A stretch of DNA of 9,227 nucleotides from an uncultured Prevotella sp. (GCA_937898715.1 CALEKA010000102.1:1-9227), one strand, 5' to 3'. Shown: positions 1 to 6,440, counted from the stretch's first letter. Translations and numbers: made by a program. The notes: a model not told the origin generated them from the sequence alone.

Positions 1-55
1 AGTTTTGAGGTTATTAGGTTATAAAGTTTGTTTGAAGTTTTGAGGTTATTAGGTT
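1..55. repeat. 20-bp direct repeat in AT-rich leader
   Basis: The 20-mer AGTTTTGAGGTTATTAGGTT occurs at 1-20 and again at 36-55, a 35-bp period. Similar degenerate material (TTAAAGTTGATGG) continues to about 75. The style resembles the AT-rich repeats at 2405-2475. It lies beyond the probable terminator of the manA operon. No coding potential is seen. Confidence 0.7.
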
Positions 56-81
56 TGTCTTAAAGTTGATGGTTATAAGAT

Positions 82-136
82 AAAGCGTTGGAGATATACC
101 AGACTACTCGTTAATCTGGAATATCTCCAACGCTTT
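82..136 (-). terminator. Long hairpin, probable terminator of the manA operon
   Basis: Bases 82-97 pair perfectly with 121-136 (16 bp). After one A-A mismatch, 99-103 pair with 115-119, leaving an 11-nt loop. Read on the minus strand the stem is followed by TTTATCTT, an imperfect U-rich tail. It starts 30 bp after the stop of the last operon gene at 166, which fits a terminator. The stem is long for a simple intrinsic terminator, so it could also be a palindromic repeat used as one. Confidence 0.6.
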
Positions 137-165
137 GTAAGGCCCTAAGGTCTCTGATTAAGTTC

Positions 166-522
166 TTACCCTTGCTGCTCTTTCTTCATCTCGTGATCGA
201 TGCGAAACACGGTGTATGCTTCGATAAACACGGCTATGATGAGCACGATTTTCCACTCGCCTCCACGGCAAGGGCGTATCTGCCACGCCGACATAAACAT
301 GAGTCCGGCTGCCACTACCATAAGCAGCGCGCCCAACACTTGCTGACGACGCAGCCGGCGTATGGTCAGCGATCGTCCTTCGTAGCGATCGGTGATGCGG
401 CAAGGTGCATAGATGAGTGCGCCCAAGCCAAACACGTAGGGTGCAACTTCGGGCCATAACAATGGGAGCACTGCGCCTACTACGAGCAATATGCCTCCTA
501 TATAATATAATGTCTGCTTCAT
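166..522 (-). CDS. Small hypothetical membrane protein, four predicted helices
   Basis: This 118-aa protein is not recognised as a named family. Four hydrophobic stretches can be read at about residues 5-22, 25-41, 61-81 and 88-107, joined by a basic loop (RRLRRQQ, about 55-61) and ending in a charged tail (HEMKKEQQG). It is therefore probably an inner-membrane protein with both ends in the cytoplasm, since the positive loop and tail favour the inside. Its ATG overlaps the TGA of the upstream FtsB-like gene by four bases (ATGA), which points to translational coupling and a role linked to that operon. It is the last gene before the hairpin at 82-136. The function is unknown; a link with the division apparatus or envelope is only inferred from position. 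Confidence 0.8.
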   Translation of the reverse strand: MKQTLYYIGGILLVVGAVLPLLWPEVAPYVFGLGALIYAPCRITDRYEGRSLTIRRLRRQQVLGALLMVVAAGLMFMSAWQIRPCRGGEWKIVLIIAVFIEAYTVFRIDHEMKKEQQG

Positions 523-842
523 GGATTGTCGGGAGTACTGTTTTCGTTTTCTATCACGTAGACGTCTTCATCGGCCGTTTTCATATAGAGGTTGACGCGA
601 GCTACTCGTTCCACGGCTTCGGGGTTGCGTTCCAACTCTCGAAGTTCACGTGTATCGTTATTGTACTGTGTGCGATACGTTGCGATTTCGTCGCGCAACT
701 CATCGTTTTGCGTGCATATCTGATGGCGATGCCAGAAGCTATTGGGGTCGAGAAAGCCTACGATTGCCACGAATGCGAGGATCGTCCACAAGTATTTCTT
801 ATGAAGTAGGCTTAGTCCGATGCGTTTGAGCGTTTTTCCCAT
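519..842 (-). CDS. FtsB/DivIC-type septum formation initiator protein
   Basis: This 107-aa protein has the FtsB/DivIC architecture: a short basic cytoplasmic N-terminus, one membrane helix at about residues 18-32, a coiled-coil-like charged segment at about 40-75, and the family's closing motif around ERVARVNLYMK (about 77-87) followed by DEDVYVI. Known members form a small bitopic complex with FtsL in the divisome and regulate septal peptidoglycan synthesis. The length is normal. It starts 17 bp after the 90-aa gene and overlaps the next gene by four bases, so it is certainly part of the manA operon. The start lacks a Shine-Dalgarno site, as is usual in Bacteroidetes. The family call is firm; whether it matches FtsB or DivIC more closely cannot be decided here. 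Confidence 0.88.
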   Translation of the reverse strand: MGKTLKRIGLSLLHKKYLWTILAFVAIVGFLDPNSFWHRHQICTQNDELRDEIATYRTQYNNDTRELRELERNPEAVERVARVNLYMKTADEDVYVIENENSTPDNP

Positions 843-859
843 GATAGATAAGAGATTTT

Positions 860-1132
860 TTAATCGAAATATTCGCGTGCGATGGAGAGGAAGCGCATGC
901 GATCGGGCACGGTTTCGAGACTCTCTTCGTCCACGTGGCAGAGGTCGCGTATGGAGTAGATGCCGAGTTCTTGATCGGTCTGCTGACGGCCCACATTGAC
1001 GAAGAGGTGATTGCGTGCATCGACAATGCGTATGGCCTCGTTGTTATAGTCGGCAGGCTCACCCGAAGCGCGGAGTTCTGCTTTCACAAAGCTCTCGAGC
1101 GCATTGACGAAGTCTGTTTTTAAGTCCAACAT
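860..1132 (-). CDS. Conserved-looking hypothetical protein, 90 aa
   Basis: This is a small soluble acidic protein with no signal peptide or membrane helix. It begins MLDLKTDFVNALESFVKAEL, likely an amphipathic helix, followed by a mixed region with a short strand-like stretch (NHLFVNVG, about 41-48), and ends RFLSIAREYFD. I do not recognise a named domain. It sits 17 bp downstream of manA and 17 bp upstream of the FtsB/DivIC-like gene, so it is cotranscribed with both. The ATG at 1132 leaves a natural intergenic gap. Position suggests a function alongside division or envelope assembly, but nothing in the protein itself shows this. It is real as a gene because of its tight operon packing. Confidence 0.8.
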   Translation of the reverse strand: MLDLKTDFVNALESFVKAELRASGEPADYNNEAIRIVDARNHLFVNVGRQQTDQELGIYSIRDLCHVDEESLETVPDRMRFLSIAREYFD

Positions 1133-1149
1133 GGTTGCTTGCGTATTTA

Positions 1150-2121
1150 CTAACAGTAGGTCTCAAGTGCCTTAAATCCGCCCTCCGCTGGAACGATCTC
1201 TACATGCGTAGTCGTAGCGGGGAAGAGCACCGATTCTCCAGCTTTAAGCGTAATTTTGCCTTCGTCATAGCGCAGCGTGGCTTCACCCTCGTAGGCTATA
1301 TATATGACGAACGAATCGGTCTTTGCATAGTCCATCGTGAGCGTATGTTCTGTTGTCTCAATCAGTCTGACTGCGAATTCTGGACAACGGAGCAAGTCCG
1401 ATATTCCCGTCTCACTGTGCAGATACTCCTGTCGGTGAGTGGGATACCCTCGGAAGTCGAGCGCCTCGCGTGCTTGAGCCACGTGGAGCTCACGCTTACG
1501 GCCCTGTGCATCTACGCGGTCGAAGTCGTAGGCACGGAAGGTATCATTGCTCGACTGCTGTATTTCGATCAAGAAATTGCCTGCTCCGATGCAGTGGATA
1601 TGGCCCGCGGGGATGAAGAAGCAATCGCCCGCATGCGTGGTATGACACATGAGGTGGTCCATCAGCGTGCCGTCAGAAAGGCTTTGGCTATAGCCATCGG
1701 CGGAGAAGTCGGCATTGAATCCAGCAAACAGGCGTGACCCTGGCTTCGCATGCACTATGTACTGCATTTCGCTCTTACCAAAGGGGTGCCCCATACGCTG
1801 CGCCATAGCATCGTCGGGATGTACCTGAATACTGAGATCCTTAGCTGTCGACATAAACTTGACGAGCAACGGGAAGGCTGTGCCATAACGCTCGAAGTTG
1901 TGACGACCCACCAGGTCAGCGCCAAAGCGCCCGATGAGTTGCTTGAGCGTCATGCCCTTATAAGGACCCGAACTGACGGGAGTCTCGTCGCCTTCAAGTC
2001 CTGATATTTCCCAGCTTTCACCTACTTGGCGCGGTGCATCAGACAGACCCTTTAGGCCCGTCACTTCTTCGCCGCCCCAGATGGTGGGCTTTAGGAGTGC
2101 ATCAAATCGTAATGCTTTCAT
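1150..2121 (-). CDS. manA: Mannose-6-phosphate isomerase, class I (cupin)
   Basis: It interconverts fructose 6-phosphate and mannose 6-phosphate in the cytoplasm, feeding GDP-mannose, GDP-fucose and glycan synthesis or mannose catabolism. The 323-aa length fits the short Bacillus-type ManA. Visible family features are KPTIWGGEE near the N-terminus (11-19), the metal-site segment QVHPDD (99-104, with Q99 and H101), GKSEMQYIV (115-123, with E118), the second cupin strand with IPAGHIHCIG (170-179, H176 the likely ligand), and the active-site arginine region DTFRAYDFDR (193-202). A second, non-metal jelly-roll follows to the C-terminus. It is the first gene of the minus-strand operon, and a G8 tract lies 30 bp upstream of its start, inside the repeat array. 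All expected metal ligands are present, so it should be active. Confidence 0.95.
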   Translation of the reverse strand: MKALRFDALLKPTIWGGEEVTGLKGLSDAPRQVGESWEISGLEGDETPVSSGPYKGMTLKQLIGRFGADLVGRHNFERYGTAFPLLVKFMSTAKDLSIQVHPDDAMAQRMGHPFGKSEMQYIVHAKPGSRLFAGFNADFSADGYSQSLSDGTLMDHLMCHTTHAGDCFFIPAGHIHCIGAGNFLIEIQQSSNDTFRAYDFDRVDAQGRKRELHVAQAREALDFRGYPTHRQEYLHSETGISDLLRCPEFAVRLIETTEHTLTMDYAKTDSFVIYIAYEGEATLRYDEGKITLKAGESVLFPATTTHVEIVPAEGGFKALETYC

Positions 2122-2404
2122 ATAGGGAATAGTGCGCGGAGCACAGTGGAGGGGGGGGTTCTTTTTTTAAAGTTGAAAAGTTGAAAAGTAGAGGAGTTAA
2201 GAGGTCGCCGGGGGGGGGGGGGGGAGGTGAAGAGTTGAAGAGTTGAAAAGTTGAAGAGGAGGGGGGGTAGGGGGGCGCGGGGGGGGGGGTGAGGAGTTGA
2301 AGAGTTGAAGAGTTGAAAAGTTGAAGAGTTAAGAAGTCGCTACGAAAGTTGAGAAGTTGAGAATATAAGAGGTCGCTTCGAGAGCAAAGCACTTAGCAAT
2401 ACAT
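2122..2404. repeat. Modular G-tract and GTTGAAGA repeat array
   Basis: This gap holds homopolymer G runs of 8 (2151-2158), 15 (2210-2224), 7 (2261-2267), 6 (2270-2275) and 11 (2279-2289). They alternate with arrays of an 8-9 bp unit, AGTTGAAGA or AGTTGAAAA. A 30-bp stretch is repeated exactly at 2229-2258 and 2299-2328 (70-bp offset). A closing module TAAGARGTCGC occurs at 2198-2208, 2330-2340 and 2366-2376. The reading frame open across it on the minus strand encodes only proline and leucine low complexity and runs out of frame into manA, so it is not a gene. The manA promoter must lie in or near this region. Confidence 0.85.
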
Positions 2405-2475
2405 CCATCTAAACTCCTAAACTTATTAAACTCATAAACTTACTATACTCCTAAACTCATTAAAATCACAAACTC
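2405..2475. repeat. Degenerate AT-rich repeat (CTAAACTC type)
   Basis: Short related words recur about every 10-14 bp: CTAAACTCCTAAACT, TTAAACTCATAAACTT, ACTCCTAAACTCATTAAA. The array runs to the very end of the AlkD-like gene and overlaps its last codons (stop at 2466-2468). It is distinct from the G-rich array beside it but similar in style to bases 1-75. Confidence 0.5.
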
Positions 2476-3083
2476 ACTTCTCTCAGCATGCGTTCGCCTG
2501 CGAGCTCTTGTTTCTGTCCCAAGTCCATAAACTTCACGAGAGCCTTGCCAGCAGCGCGTGCCACGAGGCTTTGCGGAGTGCGCATCACGCTGGCCGTTTG
2601 GTCGAGAAACTCGTCTGTATCACGCTCACCAGGCACTGCGCCCGCCATAAAGAGGCGCGCCAGGAGCAGATATCCACATACCTGAAACATCTCTTCGCTG
2701 CTTGCTATCCACTCGTAAGCCTTGACAGAGGCCCATGGCTCATGACTGAAGAGATACATCACGGTGCATTCAGCCTCCTCTACGTAGTGCATCTGCTCCA
2801 CCCAGAGGGTAGCCAATTCAGCATCCATGCGCTCTCGGGGCATGAGCATGCCCGCGAGGAGTCTGCACTCCCGTATATTTTCCTTCCACAGAGCAGCTGC
2901 CAGCTCGTAAGAGTGAGGCCACTCACGCGAAAGTTCGAGCAAGCGGGGAAGTTCTACGCCAAATATCACCTTGTAAGCCAATCCCTTCTCGCGCATAGAA
3001 GCGCTCACGGGACCATTCATCACGCCTCGCAGGGTGCGCTTTATCAAGCGTAGTTGTTCGGAGAGTTCGTCTGTCTGTATCAT
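2466..3083 (-). CDS. AlkD-like DNA alkylation repair family protein
   Basis: This 205-aa, largely helical protein with HEAT-like character matches from memory the Bacteroidales branch annotated as DNA alkylation repair (AlkD-like) proteins. Telling segments are SASMREKGLAYKVIFGVELP (27-46), LAAALWKENIRECRLLAGML (61-80), TLWVEQM (92-98) and QVCGYLLLARLFM (134-146). Characterised AlkD enzymes excise positively charged alkylated bases without base flipping, using aromatic residues and an aspartate on a concave DNA-binding face. Those residues cannot be assigned here without alignment, and this branch may not be an active glycosylase. It is somewhat shorter than AlkD itself. It is transcribed divergently from purA and separated from manA by a 344-bp repeat array, so it is probably monocistronic. 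Confidence 0.72.
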   Translation of the reverse strand: MIQTDELSEQLRLIKRTLRGVMNGPVSASMREKGLAYKVIFGVELPRLLELSREWPHSYELAAALWKENIRECRLLAGMLMPRERMDAELATLWVEQMHYVEEAECTVMYLFSHEPWASVKAYEWIASSEEMFQVCGYLLLARLFMAGAVPGERDTDEFLDQTASVMRTPQSLVARAAGKALVKFMDLGQKQELAGERMLREVSL

Positions 3084-3200
3084 TTCTCTGTGGGTTGCAG
3101 TCTTTTTGTATGTTTCAGCCTATGCTTTGTCTTGAGGAGGGAGCTCGTAGGGAACGTTTAAGCCCACTTGATAAGCTTTCCTCACAAGTATAGATAGGGT

Positions 3201-3209
3201 GCAAAGGTA
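3201..3209 (-). promoter_or_regulatory. Putative Bacteroidetes -7 box for the AlkD-like gene
   Basis: On the minus strand this reads TACCTTTGC, a full match to the TAnnTTTGC box used by the Bacteroidetes primary sigma factor. It lies about 118 bp upstream of the gene start at 3083. No clear TTTG -33 box is visible at the usual 19-21 bp spacing; the sequence upstream is AT-rich instead. Confidence 0.5.
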
Positions 3210-3323
3210 TGAATTTTTATATAATTATGCTCCGACTGTGCCCATGATTATTGTGCAAGGGGCTATTTTTTACGATAAACGCTCAGAGAGCACCGTTTCT
3301 GTGCGTATTTATATCGGTTTAGC

Positions 3324-3355
3324 TTTTCCATACGATAAAAAAAACATAACTTTGC
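3324..3355 (+). promoter_or_regulatory. Putative purA promoter
   Basis: TAACTTTGC at 3347-3355 matches the Bacteroidetes -7 box TAnnTTTGC. A T-rich TTTTC at 3324-3328 sits near the expected -33 position but is a weak match to TTTG. Transcription would start near 3361, giving a leader of about 86 nt. The leader contains one short stem (3370-3374 with 3381-3385) and no recognised riboswitch. The 363-bp gap 3084-3446 holds otherwise only this and the divergent -7 box. Confidence 0.55.
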
Positions 3356-3446
3356 GCGGCAACTACGTGAGGCATCTTTGTGCCTTGAGCCCACGGCCCA
3401 CGCTGTTGCCCGAAGCTAAGAAATCATTTTCTCCCTTATACTCATT

Positions 3447-4715
3447 ATGGAAAAAGGTAAAGTAGATGCCCTGCTGGGTATTGTCTTCGGCGACGAAGGC
3501 AAAGGTAAAGTAGTAGATTACTTCACTCCGCGCTACGACGTAGTAGCACGTTTTGCAGGTGGCCCCAACGCTGGCCACACCATCATCTTCGATGGTAAGA
3601 AGTTTGTGTTGCGTTCCATCCCCTCGGGCATTTTTGACGAGAAGAAAATCAATATTATTGGTAATGGTTGCGTGATAGCTCCCGACCTCTTCATGGCTGA
3701 AGCCAAAGAGCTCGAAGCTGCTGGCTACCAGCTCACAGAGCGTCTGCACATCAGTCGCCGCGCCCACCTCATCCTCCCCACCCACCGCTTGCTCGACCGC
3801 GCTTACGAAGCCGCTAAGGGCAAAAACAAGGTGGGCACCACCGGCAAGGGCATCGGCCCTACTTACAGCGACAAGGCAGCCCGCGTGGGTCTGCGCGTGG
3901 GCGATATCGAGGAAGGATTTGAGGCTAAATACCAAGCCCTGAAGGCTCGTCATGAGCAGATCCTCCGCGACCTCCACTTCACCGACTACGATATCACAGA
4001 AGAAGAGAAACTCTGGATGGAAGGCGTAGAATATATGCGCAAGTTCCACCTCTCCGACACGGAATACGAGATCAACAACGCACTCTCTCAAGGCAAGAAC
4101 GTACTGGCAGAAGGCGCACAGGGCTCACTGCTCGACATCGACCACGGCACCTACCCCTACGTATCTTCTTCATCTACCACAAGCGGTGGCGTATGTACAG
4201 GCTTAGGCATTGCTCCCAGCTCTATCAACCACGTGTTTGGCATCTTCAAGGCCTACAGCACCCGCGTAGGTGGAGGACCATTCCCCGTAGAGCTCTTCGA
4301 CGAGACGGGCGACTACATCCGCAAGGTGGGCAACGAGTTTGGTGCCGTAACGGGTCGTAACCGTCGTTGCGGCTGGCTCGACCTCGTAGCGCTGAAATAT
4401 GCCATCATGATCAACGGCGTGACCGACCTCGTGATGATGAAGGGCGATGTGCTCGACGATTTCGACACCATCAAGGTATGTACCGCTTATACTAAGGACG
4501 GCAAGACCGTGACCGAAATGCCTTACGACACCGAGGGTTGGCAGCCTGTCTACGAAGAACTTCCCTGCTGGAAGACCGACATCACAGGCGTACGCAGCGA
4601 GAAGGAATTCCCCAAAGCCTTTGCCGACTACATCAGCTACATCGAGCAGGCCACCGGCACTCCTATCAAGATCGTATCGGTAGGCCCCGACCGCGAGGCT
4701 ACGATTATCAGATAA
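3447..4715 (+). CDS. purA: Adenylosuccinate synthetase
   Basis: It catalyses the GTP-dependent joining of IMP and aspartate to adenylosuccinate, the first committed step to AMP, in the cytoplasm. The 422-aa length is close to the family norm. The landmarks are in order: the phosphate loop GDEGKGK (15-21) with catalytic D16; NAGHT with H44; TTGKGIGPTYSDKAAR (131-146); LAEGAQGSLLDIDHGTYPY in mid-protein; the arginine segment VTGRNRRCGWLD; the KTDITGVR segment; and the C-terminal guanine-recognition motif VSVGPDRE. The ATG at 3447 follows an AT-rich stretch with no Shine-Dalgarno, usual for this phylum. It stands alone, divergent from the AlkD-like gene and followed by a repeat mosaic. Long minus-strand frames inside it are shadows. 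Nothing is missing. Confidence 0.97.
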   Translation: MEKGKVDALLGIVFGDEGKGKVVDYFTPRYDVVARFAGGPNAGHTIIFDGKKFVLRSIPSGIFDEKKINIIGNGCVIAPDLFMAEAKELEAAGYQLTERLHISRRAHLILPTHRLLDRAYEAAKGKNKVGTTGKGIGPTYSDKAARVGLRVGDIEEGFEAKYQALKARHEQILRDLHFTDYDITEEEKLWMEGVEYMRKFHLSDTEYEINNALSQGKNVLAEGAQGSLLDIDHGTYPYVSSSSTTSGGVCTGLGIAPSSINHVFGIFKAYSTRVGGGPFPVELFDETGDYIRKVGNEFGAVTGRNRRCGWLDLVALKYAIMINGVTDLVMMKGDVLDDFDTIKVCTAYTKDGKTVTEMPYDTEGWQPVYEELPCWKTDITGVRSEKEFPKAFADYISYIEQATGTPIKIVSVGPDREATIIR

Positions 4716-4717
4716 GC

Positions 4718-4798
4718 AACCCCTCCCCCTAGCCCCCTTCCCCTGACGGGAGAGCAGCCCCTCCCCCTAACCCCCTCCCCCTACGGGAGAGGGGGAAC
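4718..4798 (+). repeat. Two tandem C-rich repeats, left arm
   Basis: Two related copies begin three bases after the purA stop, at about 4720-4756 and 4758-4798. Each has the plan CCCCTCCCCCTA, a second C-rich block, then ACGGGAGAG. The second copy reappears in inverted orientation at 5045-5085. Each unit is partly self-complementary (CTCCCCCT against AGAGGGGG), so it can fold and may help stop purA transcription. Confidence 0.75.
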
Positions 4799-4800
4799 AT

Positions 4801-4864
4801 ATACCGCCTAAAGGATAAAAAACCATGAAAGCTACTTTATGGGATTATTATCTTTTAGGCGGTA
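4801..4864 (+). other. Large hairpin downstream of purA
   Basis: Bases 4801-4818 pair with 4847-4864 over 18 positions, with one G-U wobble (4813 with 4852) in plus-strand RNA. Inside, CCAT (4823-4826) pairs with ATGG (4839-4842) and AAAG (4828-4831) with CTTT (4835-4838), giving a two-tier hairpin. No U-run follows directly; the nearest is at 4905-4910. It could be a terminator, an mRNA 3'-end stabiliser or a repeat element. It also encloses the start of a 24-codon frame. Confidence 0.6.
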
Positions 4865-4899
4865 TTGGTCTGTGTATACCTCTACCTCGATTCAAGTAA
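4825..4899 (+). CDS. Possible 24-codon small ORF
   Basis: ATG at 4825 opens a 24-codon frame ending in TAA at 4897-4899. The peptide begins MKATLWDYYLLGG and continues IGLCIPLPRFK: a hydrophobic core with a basic end, as in small membrane peptides. AAGGA at 4811-4815 lies nine bases upstream and would be a good ribosome site, but it falls inside the 18-bp stem and would be masked when that stem forms. There is no homology to point to. A chance frame inside a hairpin, or the stump of a lost gene, is just as likely. Confidence 0.2.
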   Translation: MKATLWDYYLLGGIGLCIPLPRFK

Positions 4900-4950
4900 A
4901 GTATTTTTTTCTAAACTATTAAAAATATCCTTTCTGCCCTACATTCCCCC

Positions 4951-5045
4951 TTCACCTTCATCCTTTAGTCGCATTCTGCTACTTCTGATGAATGACGGAA
5001 CAGTACTGGAGTTTTTTCACCTTCATCCTTTAGTCGCATTCTGCT
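4951..5045. repeat. 30-bp exact direct repeat pair
   Basis: An identical 30-bp sequence, starting TTCACCTTCATCC and ending CGCATTCTGCT, occupies 4951-4980 and 5016-5045 with 35 bp between. The homology stops sharply on both sides. Only two copies exist, there are no cas genes, and the right copy abuts the inverted C-rich repeat, so it looks like part of the repeat mosaic and not a CRISPR array. Confidence 0.8.
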
Positions 5046-5085
5046 CCCCCTCTCCCGTTAGGGGGAGGGGGATGGGGGGGAGGGG
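5045..5085 (-). repeat. C-rich repeat, inverted right arm
   Basis: Read on the minus strand this is nearly the same as 4758-4798: C-rich blocks followed by CCCCTAACGGGAGAGGGGG, with a few indels. The pair flanks about 245 bp of non-coding sequence that holds the hairpin and the 30-bp direct repeat. On the plus strand its end, GGAGG at 5079-5083, lies 13 bases before the transporter start and so forms part of that gene's leader. Confidence 0.75.
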
Positions 5086-5096
5086 CTTTACCTATC

Positions 5097-6056
5097 ATGC
5101 AACAATCTCTCAAAGGCCATCTCTCCATGCTGGGTGCCAACAGCATGTGGGGACTCATGTCGCCTATCTCCAAATTCATCATGCTCGGCGGAGCAGTAAG
5201 TCCGCTCGTCGTGACCGACCTGCGCATTGCAGGAGCCATGATACTCTTCTGGATAGCATCGCTATTCCAAAAGCCCGAACACGTCAACCATAAAGACCTC
5301 GCCCGCCTCTTTGGCGCTTCCCTGCTCGGCATCGTGTTCAATCAAGGGTGCTTCATCTTCGGCGTGAGCCTCAGTTCGCCCGGCGATGCATCGATTATCA
5401 CCACGAGCATGCCACTATGGGCCATGGTACTGGCAGCACTCATCCTCAAAGAGCCTATCACGGGCAAGAAGGTGCTCGGCATTGCAGCCGGTGCGTGTGG
5501 TGCACTCATGCTCATCATGGGCAGTAGTAGCGGTACGAAGGCTGCCGCCTCGTCGGCAGGCAACTATGCCATCTGGGGCGACCTGCTCGTGCTCACCGCC
5601 CAACTATGCTACGCGCTCTACATCGTGCTCTACAAGGACTTTGTCAATCGCTACTCACTCATCACCATCATGAAGTGGATGTTTACCTACGCCTTCATCT
5701 GCACCCTACCCTTCTCAGCAGGCGATCTCATGCAGGCTTCATGGACAGCCCTCCACTGGTCGGAGATAGCCGGACTGGCATTCATCGTCGTCGGTGCCAC
5801 ATTCTTGAGCTATATGCTCATCGTCGTGGGACAGAAGAATCTGCGACCCACCGTGGCTGGCATGTACAACTATGTGCAACCCATCGTGGCATGCATCGTG
5901 GCCATCTGTTGGGGCATGGATTCGTTCAACTGGGTGAAAGGCATTGCCGTGGTGCTTATCTTCGGCGGTGTATATCTCGTCACGATGAGTCGTAGCCGCA
6001 AAGAGGTGGAAGACTACGAACGCTCTCATCCGCTCCATGAAGGGACCGAGAAATAA
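5097..6056 (+). CDS. EamA/DMT-superfamily transporter
   Basis: This 319-aa inner-membrane protein has ten predicted helices in two repeats of five, the EamA (10-TMS drug/metabolite transporter) plan. Helices can be read at about 8-28, 36-56, 70-90, 96-116, 124-142, 158-180, 187-205, 222-245, 253-271 and 278-297. Family features are the SPLVVTDLRIAGA segment (35-47), the LKEPITGKKVLGIAAGACG segment (117-135) and its second-half counterpart PTVAGMYNYVQPIVA (251-265). The hydrophilic tail (about 299-319) is cytoplasmic. Members export or import amino acids, nucleotides or other small metabolites; the substrate cannot be told from sequence. No partner gene is adjacent. The ATG at 5097 follows directly on a repeat, and no clear promoter was seen in the 381-bp upstream gap. 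Confidence 0.92.
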   Translation: MQQSLKGHLSMLGANSMWGLMSPISKFIMLGGAVSPLVVTDLRIAGAMILFWIASLFQKPEHVNHKDLARLFGASLLGIVFNQGCFIFGVSLSSPGDASIITTSMPLWAMVLAALILKEPITGKKVLGIAAGACGALMLIMGSSSGTKAAASSAGNYAIWGDLLVLTAQLCYALYIVLYKDFVNRYSLITIMKWMFTYAFICTLPFSAGDLMQASWTALHWSEIAGLAFIVVGATFLSYMLIVVGQKNLRPTVAGMYNYVQPIVACIVAICWGMDSFNWVKGIAVVLIFGGVYLVTMSRSRKEVEDYERSHPLHEGTEK

Positions 6057-6226
6057 TCGCCCACGAAAATGACTGCCCTACGCGCGTACGCACGTCAGAG
6101 ATTTATCAATTGATTGTTCCCCCACTCCCTCACTCTTTGACGGTATATTGCTGAAAGTCAATCATTTAAGCAGTGCAGGCAGTATCCATTTGCCTACACT
6201 CTTCCGTCATTTTTGCCCTCACTATC
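6057..6226. other. Non-coding stretch after the transporter gene
   Basis: No gene or clear terminator is seen. It contains a 17-base alternating pyrimidine-purine run at 6079-6095 (including the palindrome TACGCGCGTA, 6079-6088) and the palindrome ATCAATTGAT at 6105-6114. CCTACACTC at 6193-6201 is the left half of a 9-bp inverted repeat whose other half, GAGTGTAGG, is at 6321-6329, so the pair flanks the tandem repeat cluster. Confidence 0.5.
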
Positions 6227-6311
6227 TATCCCCCTTGCAGTTTTTTCTGCATGGGGGGATAATTTTTCCTGCAAGGGGGGATAATTTTTCCTGCATGGGG
6301 GGATAATTTTT
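6227..6311. repeat. 22-bp tandem repeat with inverted copy
   Basis: Three adjacent 22-bp units end at 6267, 6289 and 6311. The consensus is CCTGCAWGGGGGG followed by ATAATTTTT. The first has T for the leading C (6246), and the middle has A instead of T at the variable site. Just before them, TATCCCCCTTGCAG at 6227-6240 is an inverted copy with one C fewer, separated by a T6 run, so it can fold on the first unit as a hairpin with a T-rich loop. A frame through this region on the minus strand only translates the repeat and is not credible as a gene. Confidence 0.85.
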
Positions 6312-6440
6312 ACACGGTCGGAGTGTAGGAATGAGTGCAAGCAGAGTGGCAGGTTTCATCTTGCCGAAGAATCTCATTATCAGCGCGTTTCTGCAATCAT
6401 GATGATATAGTGTAGCTCCCTTACCCAGAATTTTGCTGTA

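Noticed and set aside
1135..1737. Plus-strand 200-codon frame
   Set aside because: Antisense to manA, which has all its metal-site motifs.
2102..2392. Minus-strand 96-codon frame upstream of manA
   Set aside because: It translates G-tracts and GTTGAAGA repeats into proline and leucine low complexity and overlaps the manA start out of frame.
3355..3446. Riboswitch in the purA leader
   Set aside because: Only one 5-bp stem is visible and no purine or PRPP/ppGpp aptamer motif can be recognised.
3199..3465. Plus-strand 88-codon frame ahead of purA
   Set aside because: It covers both predicted promoters and overlaps the purA start in another frame; composition is that of AT-rich intergenic DNA.
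3363..4091. Minus-strand 242-codon frame inside purA
   Set aside because: It is fully antisense to the well-supported purA gene and resembles no family; a shadow of codon bias.
4951..5045. Possible minimal CRISPR array
   Set aside because: Only two repeats, no cas genes, no leader, and the right copy merges into the inverted C-rich repeat; a dispersed or duplicated repeat explains it better.
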